A DNA stretch of 46,021 bases, from assembly GCA_016201865.1 (NCBI GenBank), contig JACQCA010000093.1, positions 1-46,021 on the forward strand, in the 5' to 3' direction. Origin of the DNA: Nitrospirota bacterium (GTDB lineage: Bacteria; Nitrospirota; Nitrospiria; JACQBZ01). How positions within the stretch are numbered: the stretch's first letter is position 1; each line of letters begins with the position of its first letter. The notes under the pieces are model-generated. The model was not told where the DNA came from, made no database searches, and was given only the letters and a program-made list of their open reading frames with translations. Positions 15,309 through 23,593 of this stretch are shown one piece after another. A program made the position numbers and the translations under genes.

Positions 15309-15778
15309 AGACCGCCGGATACTCAGACCGCCATCCCAAGAACAAGCAGATCGTCTTCCGTCCCATCGGCATCGTCCGTTGTCAACAGAGTGAACCAGGG
15401 TGGCGGGACTGGGACAAGCTCGTCTCCGAGATTCGGATTGATCGGAAATGGGCCAGGGGACTGAAAGGCCTTGAAGACTTCTCTCATATCATCGTACTGT
15501 TCCATCTCTCCCGCGCACAGGGCGTAGCTCCGCTCGTTCATCCCCGGCGCCGGTTGGACCTTCCGCTGGTCGGGATGTTTTCGACCCGCTCGCCCCATCG
15601 GCCGAATCCGATTGCCCTTACGATCTGCCGGTTATTAAAACGACGCGGAACGCGCCTCACGGTCAAAGGACTCGATGCGATCGATGGTACCCCCGTGATC
15701 GACATCAAGCCGTACATTCCGGACAACGACCTCGTCAAACGCGCCCGGGTGGCGAAGTGGGTTTATAAGTTGAGATAG
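15305..15778 (+). CDS. trmO: TrmO-like tRNA (adenine-N6)-methyltransferase (TsaA/VirR family)
   Basis: This 157-residue protein has the TsaA-family beta-barrel signature. FRPIGIVRC near the start is followed by GLKGLEDFSHIIVLFHLSRA, then GMFSTRSPHRPNPIALTICR and IDIKPYIPDND. TrmO proteins methylate t6A37 of threonine tRNA using S-adenosylmethionine. The family also includes uncharacterised members, so exact specificity is inference. It is slightly short because the C-terminal domain of the E. coli enzyme is absent. It overlaps the preceding gene by four bases. Confidence 0.8.
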   Translation: MKTAGYSDRHPKNKQIVFRPIGIVRCQQSEPGWRDWDKLVSEIRIDRKWARGLKGLEDFSHIIVLFHLSRAQGVAPLVHPRRRLDLPLVGMFSTRSPHRPNPIALTICRLLKRRGTRLTVKGLDAIDGTPVIDIKPYIPDNDLVKRARVAKWVYKLR

Positions 15779-15878
15779 ACCGAGCCCTAAACTTCTAAAA
15801 TGGATCATATTGAACTGTACCAGCGCCTACGATGCGTCAATCATCGCCTGGCCTGAATCCAAACGTTGCTGTAGGTTG
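15779..15878. other. Convergent intergenic gap
   Basis: One hundred bases between the trmO (+) and TPR (-) stop codons. A weak imperfect hairpin can be drawn around 15822-15853 but no T-run follows. No gene, promoter or RNA was recognised. Confidence 0.4.
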
Positions 15879-17741
15879 TCAGGGGTGTTTTAAGGGGTCC
15901 TTGTCCCCCATGCGCTTGAACAGCTTTCTGGCGTCATCCGCTCCTTTAAAGTCGTTAGAGAGGGCCAAGGCTTTCTTGATATGTTCCCTGGCTGCCTGAC
16001 TGTCGCCGATCGCATGGTAGACGGCCCCCAGGTGATACAGGATGACGGGGCTGTCAGGGGACAACGAGGCGGATTTTTTCAGCACCGTAAGGGCTTCTTG
16101 ATTTTTGCTCTGTTTGAACAAAATCCAGCCAAACGTGTCTTGAACCATGACATTGTCTGGAACGAGCGATAAAGCCTTCTGGGACAATTTCAAGGCTTCC
16201 TCTTGTTGTCCTGATTCAGACAGCATCGCCGCAAGATTGTTCAAAGACAGAACGTGGTTCGGATCTTGGGCGAGAATCTCTCGATACAGTTTGATGGCGT
16301 CCTTGTCGTGTTGCGCGTCTTGCGTCAGGGCTGCAAGATAGAATTTATCCGGGATGCTGTCAGGCTTGGTTTTAAGGAGCCGCTGTGCCATCTCGATCGA
16401 CTTGCCACGGTCGCCCTTTTGATTGTAGGCCACGCTCAGCGCCTTGAGAATCGCCGGATCCTCAGGTGATTTTTTAAAGGCTTTTTTCAATTCGCCGATT
16501 GCCTGATCATACTTTTTGATGTACCCATAAAAGACACCCAAGCGGTAGACCGGATAGGGAGTGCTTGGAAACTTCTGGACCATCTCTTTGTAAGTCTTTT
16601 CCGCTAAATCGAACTGGTCATTCATCTGGTAGGCGGACGCAAGTTGATCGTAAATGTCCATGCCCGGAGCTTTTTTGATCTGCAGGAGGTCTTTGTAGAG
16701 CGCGATGGCCTCCGAATATTTGTGTTGCTTCACATAGACGTCAGCAATTCTTTCATTGATCAATTCGGGATTGCGGCTGACTGCCTGAGCCTTTTGATAG
16801 TTTGCTAAAGCAGGGTCATACTGTCCCATCGCAAAGTAGGTCTCTCCTATTTGATAAAATCCGGCAGACCAGGAGGGTTTGATTTTAAGAACCTTCTCCA
16901 GTTCCTTGAGAGAGGCCGCATAGTCGCCTTGTTCTCGGTAGGCGATGCCGAGTGCCAGGGGGGCCTGCTCGTTCCCGGGCTCCAGTCGCTCGGCAATCCG
17001 GTACTCATGGAGAGCCTGATCCATCTTCTTTGTGCCGAGATAAGCGCTCCCCAAGATGAGATGCGCCTGGACGTCTTGGATGTCTTCACGGACCGGCCCC
17101 TGCAGTAATGCGATGCTCTTCTCAAATTGCCCCGCCATGTTGTAAAGACCGGCAAGATTGACCTTGATTCCCAGGTAGCCGGCCGGCGTTCCCGTCAACC
17201 CCTTTTCGTAATAGTCCACGGCCTGCGCGAGATTGTCCTCTCGTTCATACAGGATACCGAGTCTCTGGTACGCTCGACTGTTGTTCGGATTGATCTGGAC
17301 GGCCTTGAGAAACTCGTCCTTCGCTTTTTTGTCCTCGCCGCGGGATAGGTAGACGTCTCCAATCTTTGTGATGGCGGTGCTCTGCCGGGGAGCGATCTGG
17401 ACGGCCTGCTGGAGCGCGCCGAGTCCCTCATCGACGTCTCCCTTGAGCACCTGGGCGGCTCCGAGTAATTCATAGGCGGAGGCGGACCGGGGGTTGTCCT
17501 TCAGGAACTTCCGTACTATGTCGATGGCTGCTTCGTATTTCCCGGAGTTCACCTGATCGAGGGCCTGAAGGAGCGTGGTATCAGACTGAGGCGACAGGGT
17601 TTCTTCCATATCGAAATCGAAGGCCGGCCGCTGAGGTGTCTCTGAAGTTATGGAGGTAGCGGAAGAGACGGCAGGGATTAGAACCAGAACCATCATGACG
17701 ATGGCTAAAACAGCGACGCGTAGAGGATCCTTCTGAAGCAT
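15879..17741 (-). CDS. Exported tetratricopeptide-repeat protein
   Basis: This 620-residue protein has an N-terminal hydrophobic signal segment (about 8-28) and then about 15 TPR units from residue 58 to the end. Examples are SASAYELLGAAQVLKGDVDE, NPNNSRAYQRLGILYEREDN and DPNHVLSLNNLAAMLSESGQ. TPR arrays are scaffolds for protein assembly, here in the periplasm or at the outer membrane. Its neighbour upstream on the same strand is a PEP-CTERM protein, and large TPR proteins (PrsT type) are known companions of exosortase/exopolysaccharide systems. That link is inference: no exosortase is in the window. AGGAAG precedes ATG 17741, and a strong promoter lies at 17793-17821. Confidence 0.8.
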   Translation of the reverse strand: MLQKDPLRVAVLAIVMMVLVLIPAVSSATSITSETPQRPAFDFDMEETLSPQSDTTLLQALDQVNSGKYEAAIDIVRKFLKDNPRSASAYELLGAAQVLKGDVDEGLGALQQAVQIAPRQSTAITKIGDVYLSRGEDKKAKDEFLKAVQINPNNSRAYQRLGILYEREDNLAQAVDYYEKGLTGTPAGYLGIKVNLAGLYNMAGQFEKSIALLQGPVREDIQDVQAHLILGSAYLGTKKMDQALHEYRIAERLEPGNEQAPLALGIAYREQGDYAASLKELEKVLKIKPSWSAGFYQIGETYFAMGQYDPALANYQKAQAVSRNPELINERIADVYVKQHKYSEAIALYKDLLQIKKAPGMDIYDQLASAYQMNDQFDLAEKTYKEMVQKFPSTPYPVYRLGVFYGYIKKYDQAIGELKKAFKKSPEDPAILKALSVAYNQKGDRGKSIEMAQRLLKTKPDSIPDKFYLAALTQDAQHDKDAIKLYREILAQDPNHVLSLNNLAAMLSESGQQEEALKLSQKALSLVPDNVMVQDTFGWILFKQSKNQEALTVLKKSASLSPDSPVILYHLGAVYHAIGDSQAAREHIKKALALSNDFKGADDARKLFKRMGDKDPLKHP

Positions 17742-17792
17742 GAAATCTTCCTATGGTTAGACTTTAGATATCAGCCCATCTTTCATGGCTGC

Positions 17793-17821
17793 ATTATACA
17801 GTGCCGGAGCCGTTCCATCAA
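17793..17821 (-). promoter_or_regulatory. Predicted promoter of the TPR gene
   Basis: On the minus strand, TTGATG (17821-17816) and a perfect TATAAT (17798-17793) are 17 bases apart. The -35 box abuts the T-run of the terminator of the upstream PEP-CTERM gene, so the two units are tightly packed. Confidence 0.7.
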
Positions 17822-17822
17822 T

Positions 17823-17871
17823 AAAAAAAAGAAGGCAGATCGGTGGATTGGAGACACATCGATCTGCCTTC
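17823..17871 (-). terminator. Intrinsic terminator of the VWA/PEP-CTERM gene
   Basis: GAAGGCAGATCG (17831-17842) pairs perfectly with CGATCTGCCTTC (17860-17871), a 12-bp stem with a 17-base loop. On the minus strand it is followed by eight Ts (17830-17823). It lies 28 bases after the stop at 17899. Confidence 0.85.
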
Positions 17872-17898
17872 TTCACTGCAAAACCGCAAAGGAACGGT

Positions 17899-19059
17899 TT
17901 AGTTGCTGCTGTATTTCCTCCGGCTGTAGACCGCCAAAGTAATCAACCCCATCCCTAACAACAGGCTTCCCGGTTCCGGCACTGCCGAAGTGGAAACGAT
18001 CCTGTCATGTTCCGTCGCCACGGTGCCGCCATCCACGAGCGCGTTAATGACGAACGAATGGTCACCCGGCACCAGGTCGTGGAAGCCCACAGTGAAACCA
18101 AAGGTCCGATCGACGGACCGATCAAACGCACCGGTAAAACACGGGGTTATCGAGACGGCAACGTTGGGTACATTGGTTCCGTCGGTAGCCAGGCAGACCG
18201 AGCTATAGGTCGCAAACGCCGTGGTGATCGCGGCATTAATGGCAGCCACAACCCCGGCGGTCGAGACGCCAGTGAACAGCGTACCTCCCGTCGCGGTTGT
18301 GATCCGGGTCCCTTGGCCGGCCAAGCAATCGGCGCCTCCGCAAGCAGCGTCGAGGCCTCCGCCGCTGGTGAGGCTGATCCCTTCAACCTTGACGTTATTA
18401 GCATTGAGAGCCGCAATGGCGCCGGCCTCGGTAGTCGGAGTGGCCGTTATGGATGGATCGTGTCCCGGGTTATCGCCGAACCAGACCAGAATCCGTGCTG
18501 AGCCAGAGCGCCATGCAGTGGTAGTGGCCGCTTGCTGAAGACCAACGAGATTCGATTCGGGGGTGTCTCCGCCTCCGCTTGCAGCCCACAACCCAATCCC
18601 CGCAATAGCAGCAGCCTGGTTCGCAGCAGCGGTCCCGCCGGTGCTGATGTTCGAGTTTAGCCGATACTCATAGGGATCGAAACTGCCCGTGTTAATCGGC
18701 CCGTCCTTATATTCGCCCACCCCAAATCGCACATCGCCCAGCCCAGCCGTGGTCGTTAGAATCGTGCTTGCGGCGGCTTGGACTGCTGCAATCGACGGGC
18801 CCATACTCCCGGTCGTGTCAGAGAGGAAAAAGACATCGACCTTGGAGGTCGTGGGCGTTCCGGCATTCACCGTCACGGTCTTATTCACACTCGTGGTAAA
18901 TCCCGTCGGTCCGGTCGCTGAAAACGTACTGGGTGAGATCGAATCGGCGAACACCAAGCCGGGGACCGGTGACAGTACCGTTCCGGACGCAACAAGAAAG
19001 GTTGCTACGAGTCCCTTCACGATCCAGCCCATTCTCATACTCTCTCTACTGGTTTGCAT
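17899..19059 (-). CDS. VWA-domain protein with PEP-CTERM sorting signal
   Basis: This 386-residue exported protein has a signal segment (about 10-38), then a von Willebrand A domain starting KVDVFFLSDTTGSMG. The D-x-T-G-S-M MIDAS metal site is intact, with further strands VRFGVGEYKDGP and ARILVWFGDNPGHD. The C-terminus is a canonical exosortase signal: VPEPGSLLLGMGLITLAVYS, then RRKYSSN. Such proteins are cut and anchored or released at the surface. The protein is rich in Ala, Gly and Thr. AAAGGAG lies 8-10 bases before ATG 19059. The long AT-rich leader upstream suggests separate regulation. A surface adhesion role is likely but not shown. Confidence 0.85.
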   Translation of the reverse strand: MQTSRESMRMGWIVKGLVATFLVASGTVLSPVPGLVFADSISPSTFSATGPTGFTTSVNKTVTVNAGTPTTSKVDVFFLSDTTGSMGPSIAAVQAAASTILTTTAGLGDVRFGVGEYKDGPINTGSFDPYEYRLNSNISTGGTAAANQAAAIAGIGLWAASGGGDTPESNLVGLQQAATTTAWRSGSARILVWFGDNPGHDPSITATPTTEAGAIAALNANNVKVEGISLTSGGGLDAACGGADCLAGQGTRITTATGGTLFTGVSTAGVVAAINAAITTAFATYSSVCLATDGTNVPNVAVSITPCFTGAFDRSVDRTFGFTVGFHDLVPGDHSFVINALVDGGTVATEHDRIVSTSAVPEPGSLLLGMGLITLAVYSRRKYSSN

Positions 19060-19439
19060 TTGTCTGGTCTCCTTTCATTTTTTTAATCTCAATAATCGTC
19101 CACATTGAGCAAATCACTCTCCTTTGTTGTTACCCCCTTTCTGATGAAAGCCAAAGGCTAAGCTTCTTTGATAAATGAACAATTTTTCACGATTGCCTTC
19201 CCATTTTGGTGTTTTTCATTAAGCGTCATATTTCCTCTGTTTTGAGCCCAACGCATAATATAAAATGCAATATCCTTGCTATTAACATAACACATTGATT
19301 TTAAATAGATCACACTTTTACCACTTCCTGGAAGTGTAAACTTTTCCGTCATAAGAAGAAAATGTTTTCTTCTTAGCTTTTGAGCCGCTGCTTAACAATG
19401 ATGTCGTGAAATGCCTGACGGCTTATGCCTAATTGCTTC
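19060..19439. other. AT-rich intergenic region with two palindromes
   Basis: This 380-base stretch is much richer in A+T than its neighbours. It holds a perfect palindrome TAAGAAGAAAA-TG-TTTTCTTCTTA (19352-19375) and CACTTCC-T-GGAAGTG (19322-19336). It is the upstream region of the VWA gene and the downstream region of the ABC permease. The 24-base palindrome lacks a clear T-run, so a terminator or operator role is open. A possible small ORF lies inside. Confidence 0.5.
19158..19352 (-). CDS. Possible small protein of unknown function
   Basis: A 64-codon frame on the minus strand starts at ATG 19352, inside the edge of the 24-base palindrome. It encodes a basic, Asn/Lys-rich peptide. No Shine-Dalgarno site precedes it and no family is recognised. 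Its AT-rich codon use matches the surrounding region rather than the genome. It may be a chance frame, a remnant of foreign DNA or a short acquired gene. It is recorded only because the region is otherwise empty. Confidence 0.2.
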   Translation of the reverse strand: MTEKFTLPGSGKSVIYLKSMCYVNSKDIAFYIMRWAQNRGNMTLNEKHQNGKAIVKNCSFIKEA

Positions 19440-20549
19440 TCACCCCAGCGTCCTGCGGAAACGGAGCACGCTCATCGAAAAGATGACGACGGCGAGAAGG
19501 GCCAGGGGAACCACCTGCGGCCAGAGCACGTCGATCCCGCTTCCTTTTAAGAAGATCCCGCGGATGATGACGAGGAAATACCGCACCGGGGAAAGATAGG
19601 AGAGGTCTTGGAAGAAGACCGGCATGTTGGCGATCGGAAAGGCGAAGCCGGACAGGATCATCATCGGAAACATGATGAAGAAGGTGGTGATCTGGGCCTG
19701 GTTCTGCGTTTTGGAGATCGTCGAGACGAACAGGCCCAGACCCAGCGTCGTCAGGATATAGACGGCCGCCAGCGCAAACAGGAGCAAAACGCTCCCACGC
19801 ACCGGGACATTAAACCAAAAGATCCCGAACAGCAGAACGACGCCGATATCGATGAACCCGATCACGACGAAGGGCAGCAGCTTCCCGATCATCAACTCCG
19901 ACCGCCGAAGCGGCGTGACGATCAATTGTTCAATCGTCCCGATCTCTTTTTCCTTCACGATCCCCAGCGCCGTCATCATGCTCGTGATCACGATCAGGAG
20001 CACGGCCATGACGCCCGGGATCATATAGTTTTTGCTCAACAGCTCCGGGTTGTACCAGATCCTTAAACGGCTATCCACTCCCGATCGTGCCTCGACAGGT
20101 TCCAGACGAACCTTGGACGAAAATGCCTCCGTAATCCGGTTGATGTAGTTCAACCCGATCAGTGCCGTATTTGAATTACTACCGTCCATGATCGCCTGGA
20201 CCGTGACCGGCCTCCCGCCCTTGAGCCGCTGGCCGAAGTCCGGTGGAATGACAAACAGGACGACCGCCTTGCCCCGGTCGATCCGGGCTATCCCCTCGTT
20301 GTAATCCTTTACATACGCCTTCACGATGAAATACTCGGTCGGTGTGAAAGCCCGGATATAGTTTCGGCTTTCGGCCGTACGGTTCTGATCCCAAACCGCA
20401 ATCTCGAGATTTTTGAGATCGAAGGTCGCCCCATACCCGAGAAGGGTCAGTTGGACGATCGGCGCGATGAACAGGATCGGGAACAGCCGGGGATCCCGCT
20501 GAAGTTGTTTGGCCTCTTTCCAGGCCATCGTGAGCATCCGTTGAATCAT
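19440..20549 (-). CDS. ABC-2 transporter permease (YbhR-like)
   Basis: This 369-residue protein has an N-terminal helix (about 24-44), a large periplasmic domain (about 45-175) and five C-terminal helices. This is the type V (ABC2_membrane_3) arrangement. The typical block ALGIVKEKEIGTIEQLIVTP precedes helix 3, and SGFAFPIANMPVFFQDLSYL lies before the last. It is the last gene of the exporter block, and its start lies 8 bases after the preceding permease stop. The pair of permeases with one ATPase and a HlyD protein matches the E. coli YbhGFSR exporter. Substrate unknown; drugs or lipids are plausible. Confidence 0.85.
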   Translation of the reverse strand: MIQRMLTMAWKEAKQLQRDPRLFPILFIAPIVQLTLLGYGATFDLKNLEIAVWDQNRTAESRNYIRAFTPTEYFIVKAYVKDYNEGIARIDRGKAVVLFVIPPDFGQRLKGGRPVTVQAIMDGSNSNTALIGLNYINRITEAFSSKVRLEPVEARSGVDSRLRIWYNPELLSKNYMIPGVMAVLLIVITSMMTALGIVKEKEIGTIEQLIVTPLRRSELMIGKLLPFVVIGFIDIGVVLLFGIFWFNVPVRGSVLLLFALAAVYILTTLGLGLFVSTISKTQNQAQITTFFIMFPMMILSGFAFPIANMPVFFQDLSYLSPVRYFLVIIRGIFLKGSGIDVLWPQVVPLALLAVVIFSMSVLRFRRTLG

Positions 20550-20556
20550 CTCGCCC

Positions 20557-21669
20557 TCATGTCATCTGGGCCCGGAACCGCCGAATGCTGATCGTGATTA
20601 CGACCAAGGCAAAACCCAGAAGGATCAGCGTATGCGGCCAGACCGTCTCGGCCCCGACCCCCTTTAAGAGAATAGCCCGTAGGATGATCAAAAAATGGGT
20701 GGACGGAATCAGAAAGCTCACGCCTTGAAGCGGCAGCGGCATGCTTTCGACCGGAAAGATAAATCCGGACAGGATGAAGGTCGGGAGCAGTGTCGTCAAC
20801 AGGCTGATGAAATAGGCCACCGCGCGCGTCTTGGCGATCGTCGAGATCAGAAGGCCCATCCCCAGCGTGGCCAGCAGGAAGACCAGCGTCTGTCCCATCA
20901 ACTGGATGGCGCTCCCGCGAAAGGGGACTTGAAACACCGCCACGCCGGTCAGCACGATCAGAACGACCACGACGAGGCTGATGATCCCGTACGGGAGCAT
21001 CTTCCCGAGGATCACCTCCCACGGCCGAACCGGACTGGACAGAAGGACCTCCAGGTTCCCGAGCTCCCGTTCCCTCACCACCGCCATCGCCGGAAGGGCG
21101 ACGCCGATGATCATGATCAGCAGCCCGACGATCCCGGGCGTGATGAAGATGGTGCTGTTGAAGTCCGGGTTGAACCAGACCCGGCTTTTGATCTCGAGCG
21201 CTTTCGGGACTGCGGCGCCGCGCGGATGCGACGAATAACCGATCGAATAGTCATGAAGGACCTGTTCCACATAGCCGGAAGCGACGCTGGCGGTGTTGTT
21301 GTCCGAGCCGTCGAGAAGGATCTGGATCGGCGAGAGGATTCCGGAGGCGATCCGGTCCCCGAAGCCGGGCGGGATCTCGAGATAAACTTTCGCCGATCCC
21401 CGGTCCAGCAGCTCGGCCTCCCGTCCGCAGGCCTCCGCCTCAACCGGCATAAAATAACCGGAACTAAAAACCCCCTCGGCCAGTGCGCGCGACTCGGGCG
21501 TGCGGTCGCGGTCGCAGACCGCCGTGGGAATCTGCCGGATGTCCAGATTGATTGCAAACCCGAACAGGATCAGAAGAAGGATCGGCATCAGGACGATGAG
21601 TCCCAGCGTTCGAGGGTCCCGCCGGATCTCGATAAATTCCTTGATCATGATCGCCCATAATCGGCCCAT
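20557..21669 (-). CDS. ABC-2 transporter permease (YbhS-like)
   Basis: This 370-residue paralogue of the following permease has the same topology: one helix near residues 22-43, a periplasmic domain with MPVEAEACGREAELLDRG and GSDNNTASVASGYVEQVL, then five helices. The conserved ALPAMAVVRERELGNLEVLL block joins the helices, and SGFIFPVESMPLPLQGVSFL lies before the last. The two permeases probably form a heterodimer. The start lies 14 bases after the ATPase stop. Confidence 0.85.
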   Translation of the reverse strand: MGRLWAIMIKEFIEIRRDPRTLGLIVLMPILLLILFGFAINLDIRQIPTAVCDRDRTPESRALAEGVFSSGYFMPVEAEACGREAELLDRGSAKVYLEIPPGFGDRIASGILSPIQILLDGSDNNTASVASGYVEQVLHDYSIGYSSHPRGAAVPKALEIKSRVWFNPDFNSTIFITPGIVGLLIMIIGVALPAMAVVRERELGNLEVLLSSPVRPWEVILGKMLPYGIISLVVVVLIVLTGVAVFQVPFRGSAIQLMGQTLVFLLATLGMGLLISTIAKTRAVAYFISLLTTLLPTFILSGFIFPVESMPLPLQGVSFLIPSTHFLIILRAILLKGVGAETVWPHTLILLGFALVVITISIRRFRAQMT

Positions 21670-21683
21670 TCGGTTCCACTCCC

Positions 21684-22601
21684 CTACATTATTTTGGATA
21701 ACGACACAAAAACATCCTCGATGGATGGCTGGATCCGCTCCAGCCGCTCCACCGAAAGTCCGGCCGCCTCCATGACCGCGCGAAGGCGCGGGATCGCCTC
21801 CTCCGCCCGCGGCACAGCAACATGGATTTCCTCTCCATAGATATTGACGTCGATGATCCCGGGAAGCAGCCGAATCCGCCGGAAGGCCTCGTTGAGCCGG
21901 ACGGTCTGTATCGTCACAATTTCATGGGCATTGAATCCGGTCCGGATGCGGTAGGGGCTGTCCAGCGCGGCGAGCCGGCCGTTCCAGATGAAGCCGATCC
22001 GGTGGCAGCGTTCGGCCTCCTCCATGTAATGCGTCGTGACGAACAGCGTCTTTTCCCTCTCGGCAAGGCCGTAAAAATAGTCCCACATCGTCCGTCGGGA
22101 GACCGGATCGATCCCGGCCGTGGGTTCATCCAGGAAAACCACATCGGGGTCGTGGACCAGCGCGCAGCCCAGCGCGAGCCGCTGCCGCCACCCGCCGGAG
22201 AGCTGCGCCGCCAGCGTCGTCCGGTACGGTTCGAACCCGAGCGAGGCGATCGTCTCTTCGGACTTCTCCCCCGCCGTTCGGGCCGGAAGGTACAGCCTCG
22301 AATAGAACCAGAGGTTCTCTTCCACCGTCAGATCGGAGTACAGCCCGAAACTCTGGGACATGTATCCGATGAGCGGCTTGACGCGATCGATTTCGGCATT
22401 GACATCGCAGCCCATGATCTTTGCGGTCCCCGAAGTGGGGAGCAGTATCCCGCAGAGCATCCGGATCGTGGTGGATTTGCCCGAGCCGTTCGGGCCGAGG
22501 AAGCCGAAGATCTCGCCCTTTTCGATCTGAAAACTGACGTCGTCCACGGCCGTGACCTTTCCGAACCGTTTAACCAAGCGGTCGGCCTCAATGGCGTTCA
22601 T
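21684..22601 (-). CDS. ABC transporter ATP-binding protein (YbhF-like, single domain)
   Basis: This 305-residue ATPase has Walker A GPNGSGKST, signature LSGGWRQRLALG and Walker B VVFLDEPTAGID, followed by a C-terminal substrate/regulatory extension ending near EDVFVSL. The CcmA/DrrA-type extension and the D-E-P-T-A-G-I-D block are typical of ABC-2 exporters. E. coli YbhF carries two nucleotide domains, whereas this protein has one and must dimerise. It overlaps the HlyD-like gene by four bases (22598-22601). Confidence 0.88.
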   Translation of the reverse strand: MNAIEADRLVKRFGKVTAVDDVSFQIEKGEIFGFLGPNGSGKSTTIRMLCGILLPTSGTAKIMGCDVNAEIDRVKPLIGYMSQSFGLYSDLTVEENLWFYSRLYLPARTAGEKSEETIASLGFEPYRTTLAAQLSGGWRQRLALGCALVHDPDVVFLDEPTAGIDPVSRRTMWDYFYGLAEREKTLFVTTHYMEEAERCHRIGFIWNGRLAALDSPYRIRTGFNAHEIVTIQTVRLNEAFRRIRLLPGIIDVNIYGEEIHVAVPRAEEAIPRLRAVMEAAGLSVERLERIQPSIEDVFVSLSKIM

Positions 22602-23593
22602 CGTTTTTCCTCCTGAACCGACAACTCCACGTCCGCAGGCATGCCGGGTTTGAGCTCCCCGTTCTGATTCTCGATCGCGACCTTCACCTCGAACACCAGC
22701 TTCACCCGCTCTTCTTTCGTCTGGATCGTCTTGGGCGTGAACTCGGCCTTGTTCGAAATATGCGTCACCTTCCCCCGATAGGATTTCCCCGGAAAACTAT
22801 CCACCGCGACCCGGCCCTCGCCGCCCAGCTTGACCCGTCCCAGGTCCGTCTCCTTCAGATAGATCGAGACCCAGAGATGATCCAGATCGCCCAGCGTGAG
22901 GATCGGCGTCCCGGATGTCGCGAGTTCCCCGGGCTCGCGGTTTCTCAAAAGCACCGTGGCCGCGAGCGGAGCCGTCAGGCGGGTGTTGTCGCGCTGGACC
23001 TGCACCAGCTCCAGCGCGGCCTGGGCCCGACGGAGTTCCCCGCGGGCTGCTTCAATCACCTGCCGGCGCGTCCCGGCCTTTAAGAGATCAAGATGTTCTT
23101 TGGCCTCGCGCTGTTTGGCGACCGCCACGTCGTTTGCCGTTTTGGCCCGCTCCCATTCCTGATCCGAGACGACCTTGTCGTTGTGCAGTTTTTCCAGTCG
23201 GTCCCGATCGGTCCGGGTCTTTTCCAGATTCGCATTCGCCTCTTGGAGAGAAGCCTCGGCTTTTTTGATCTCCTGTTCACGCGACCCGGCTTCGAGGTTC
23301 GCCAGGTTGGCGCGTGCGGCCTCCACCTGGGCCTCCGCTCCTCGAACCTGAGCCTCGATCTCCCGCGTCTCGATCTGGACCAACAATTGGCCTTCCGTCA
23401 CATGGTCTCCCTCGTCCGCCCGGATTTGCTCGATGCGGCCGGTGACCTTGGACTCGACAGCCACCTCGGTCGCCTCGATCGTCCCGCTGGCCATGATGCG
23501 ACCCCCATTCACACGATGATTGAAATATCGAACCGCCGCGATCACTCCCAAAAGGACGACGATCGCCGCGCCGACGGCAACGCGCTTTTTCAT
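22598..23593 (-). CDS. HlyD/YbhG-type membrane fusion protein
   Basis: This 331-residue protein has an N-terminal signal-anchor (about 4-26), a lipoyl-like half motif (GRIEQIRADEGDHVTEGQLL), a long coiled-coil hairpin (about 75-185, Ala/Glu/Lys/Arg-rich), the return motif LTAPLAATVLLRNREPGELA, and a beta-barrel end. It spans the periplasm between the Ybh-type permeases and an outer-membrane channel. It overlaps both neighbours by four bases, including the TolC-like gene at 23590-23593, which supports use of that channel. Confidence 0.88.
   Translation of the reverse strand: MKKRVAVGAAIVVLLGVIAAVRYFNHRVNGGRIMASGTIEATEVAVESKVTGRIEQIRADEGDHVTEGQLLVQIETREIEAQVRGAEAQVEAARANLANLEAGSREQEIKKAEASLQEANANLEKTRTDRDRLEKLHNDKVVSDQEWERAKTANDVAVAKQREAKEHLDLLKAGTRRQVIEAARGELRRAQAALELVQVQRDNTRLTAPLAATVLLRNREPGELATSGTPILTLGDLDHLWVSIYLKETDLGRVKLGGEGRVAVDSFPGKSYRGKVTHISNKAEFTPKTIQTKEERVKLVFEVKVAIENQNGELKPGMPADVELSVQEEKR

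Noticed and set aside
19066-19130. Leader peptide gene overlapping the VWA start
   Set aside because: A frame of about 20 codons exists but with no conserved content and only a poorly placed ribosome site.
20695-21660. A 321-residue ORF antisense to the ABC permease
   Set aside because: Charged, low-complexity translation opposite a clearly conserved permease.
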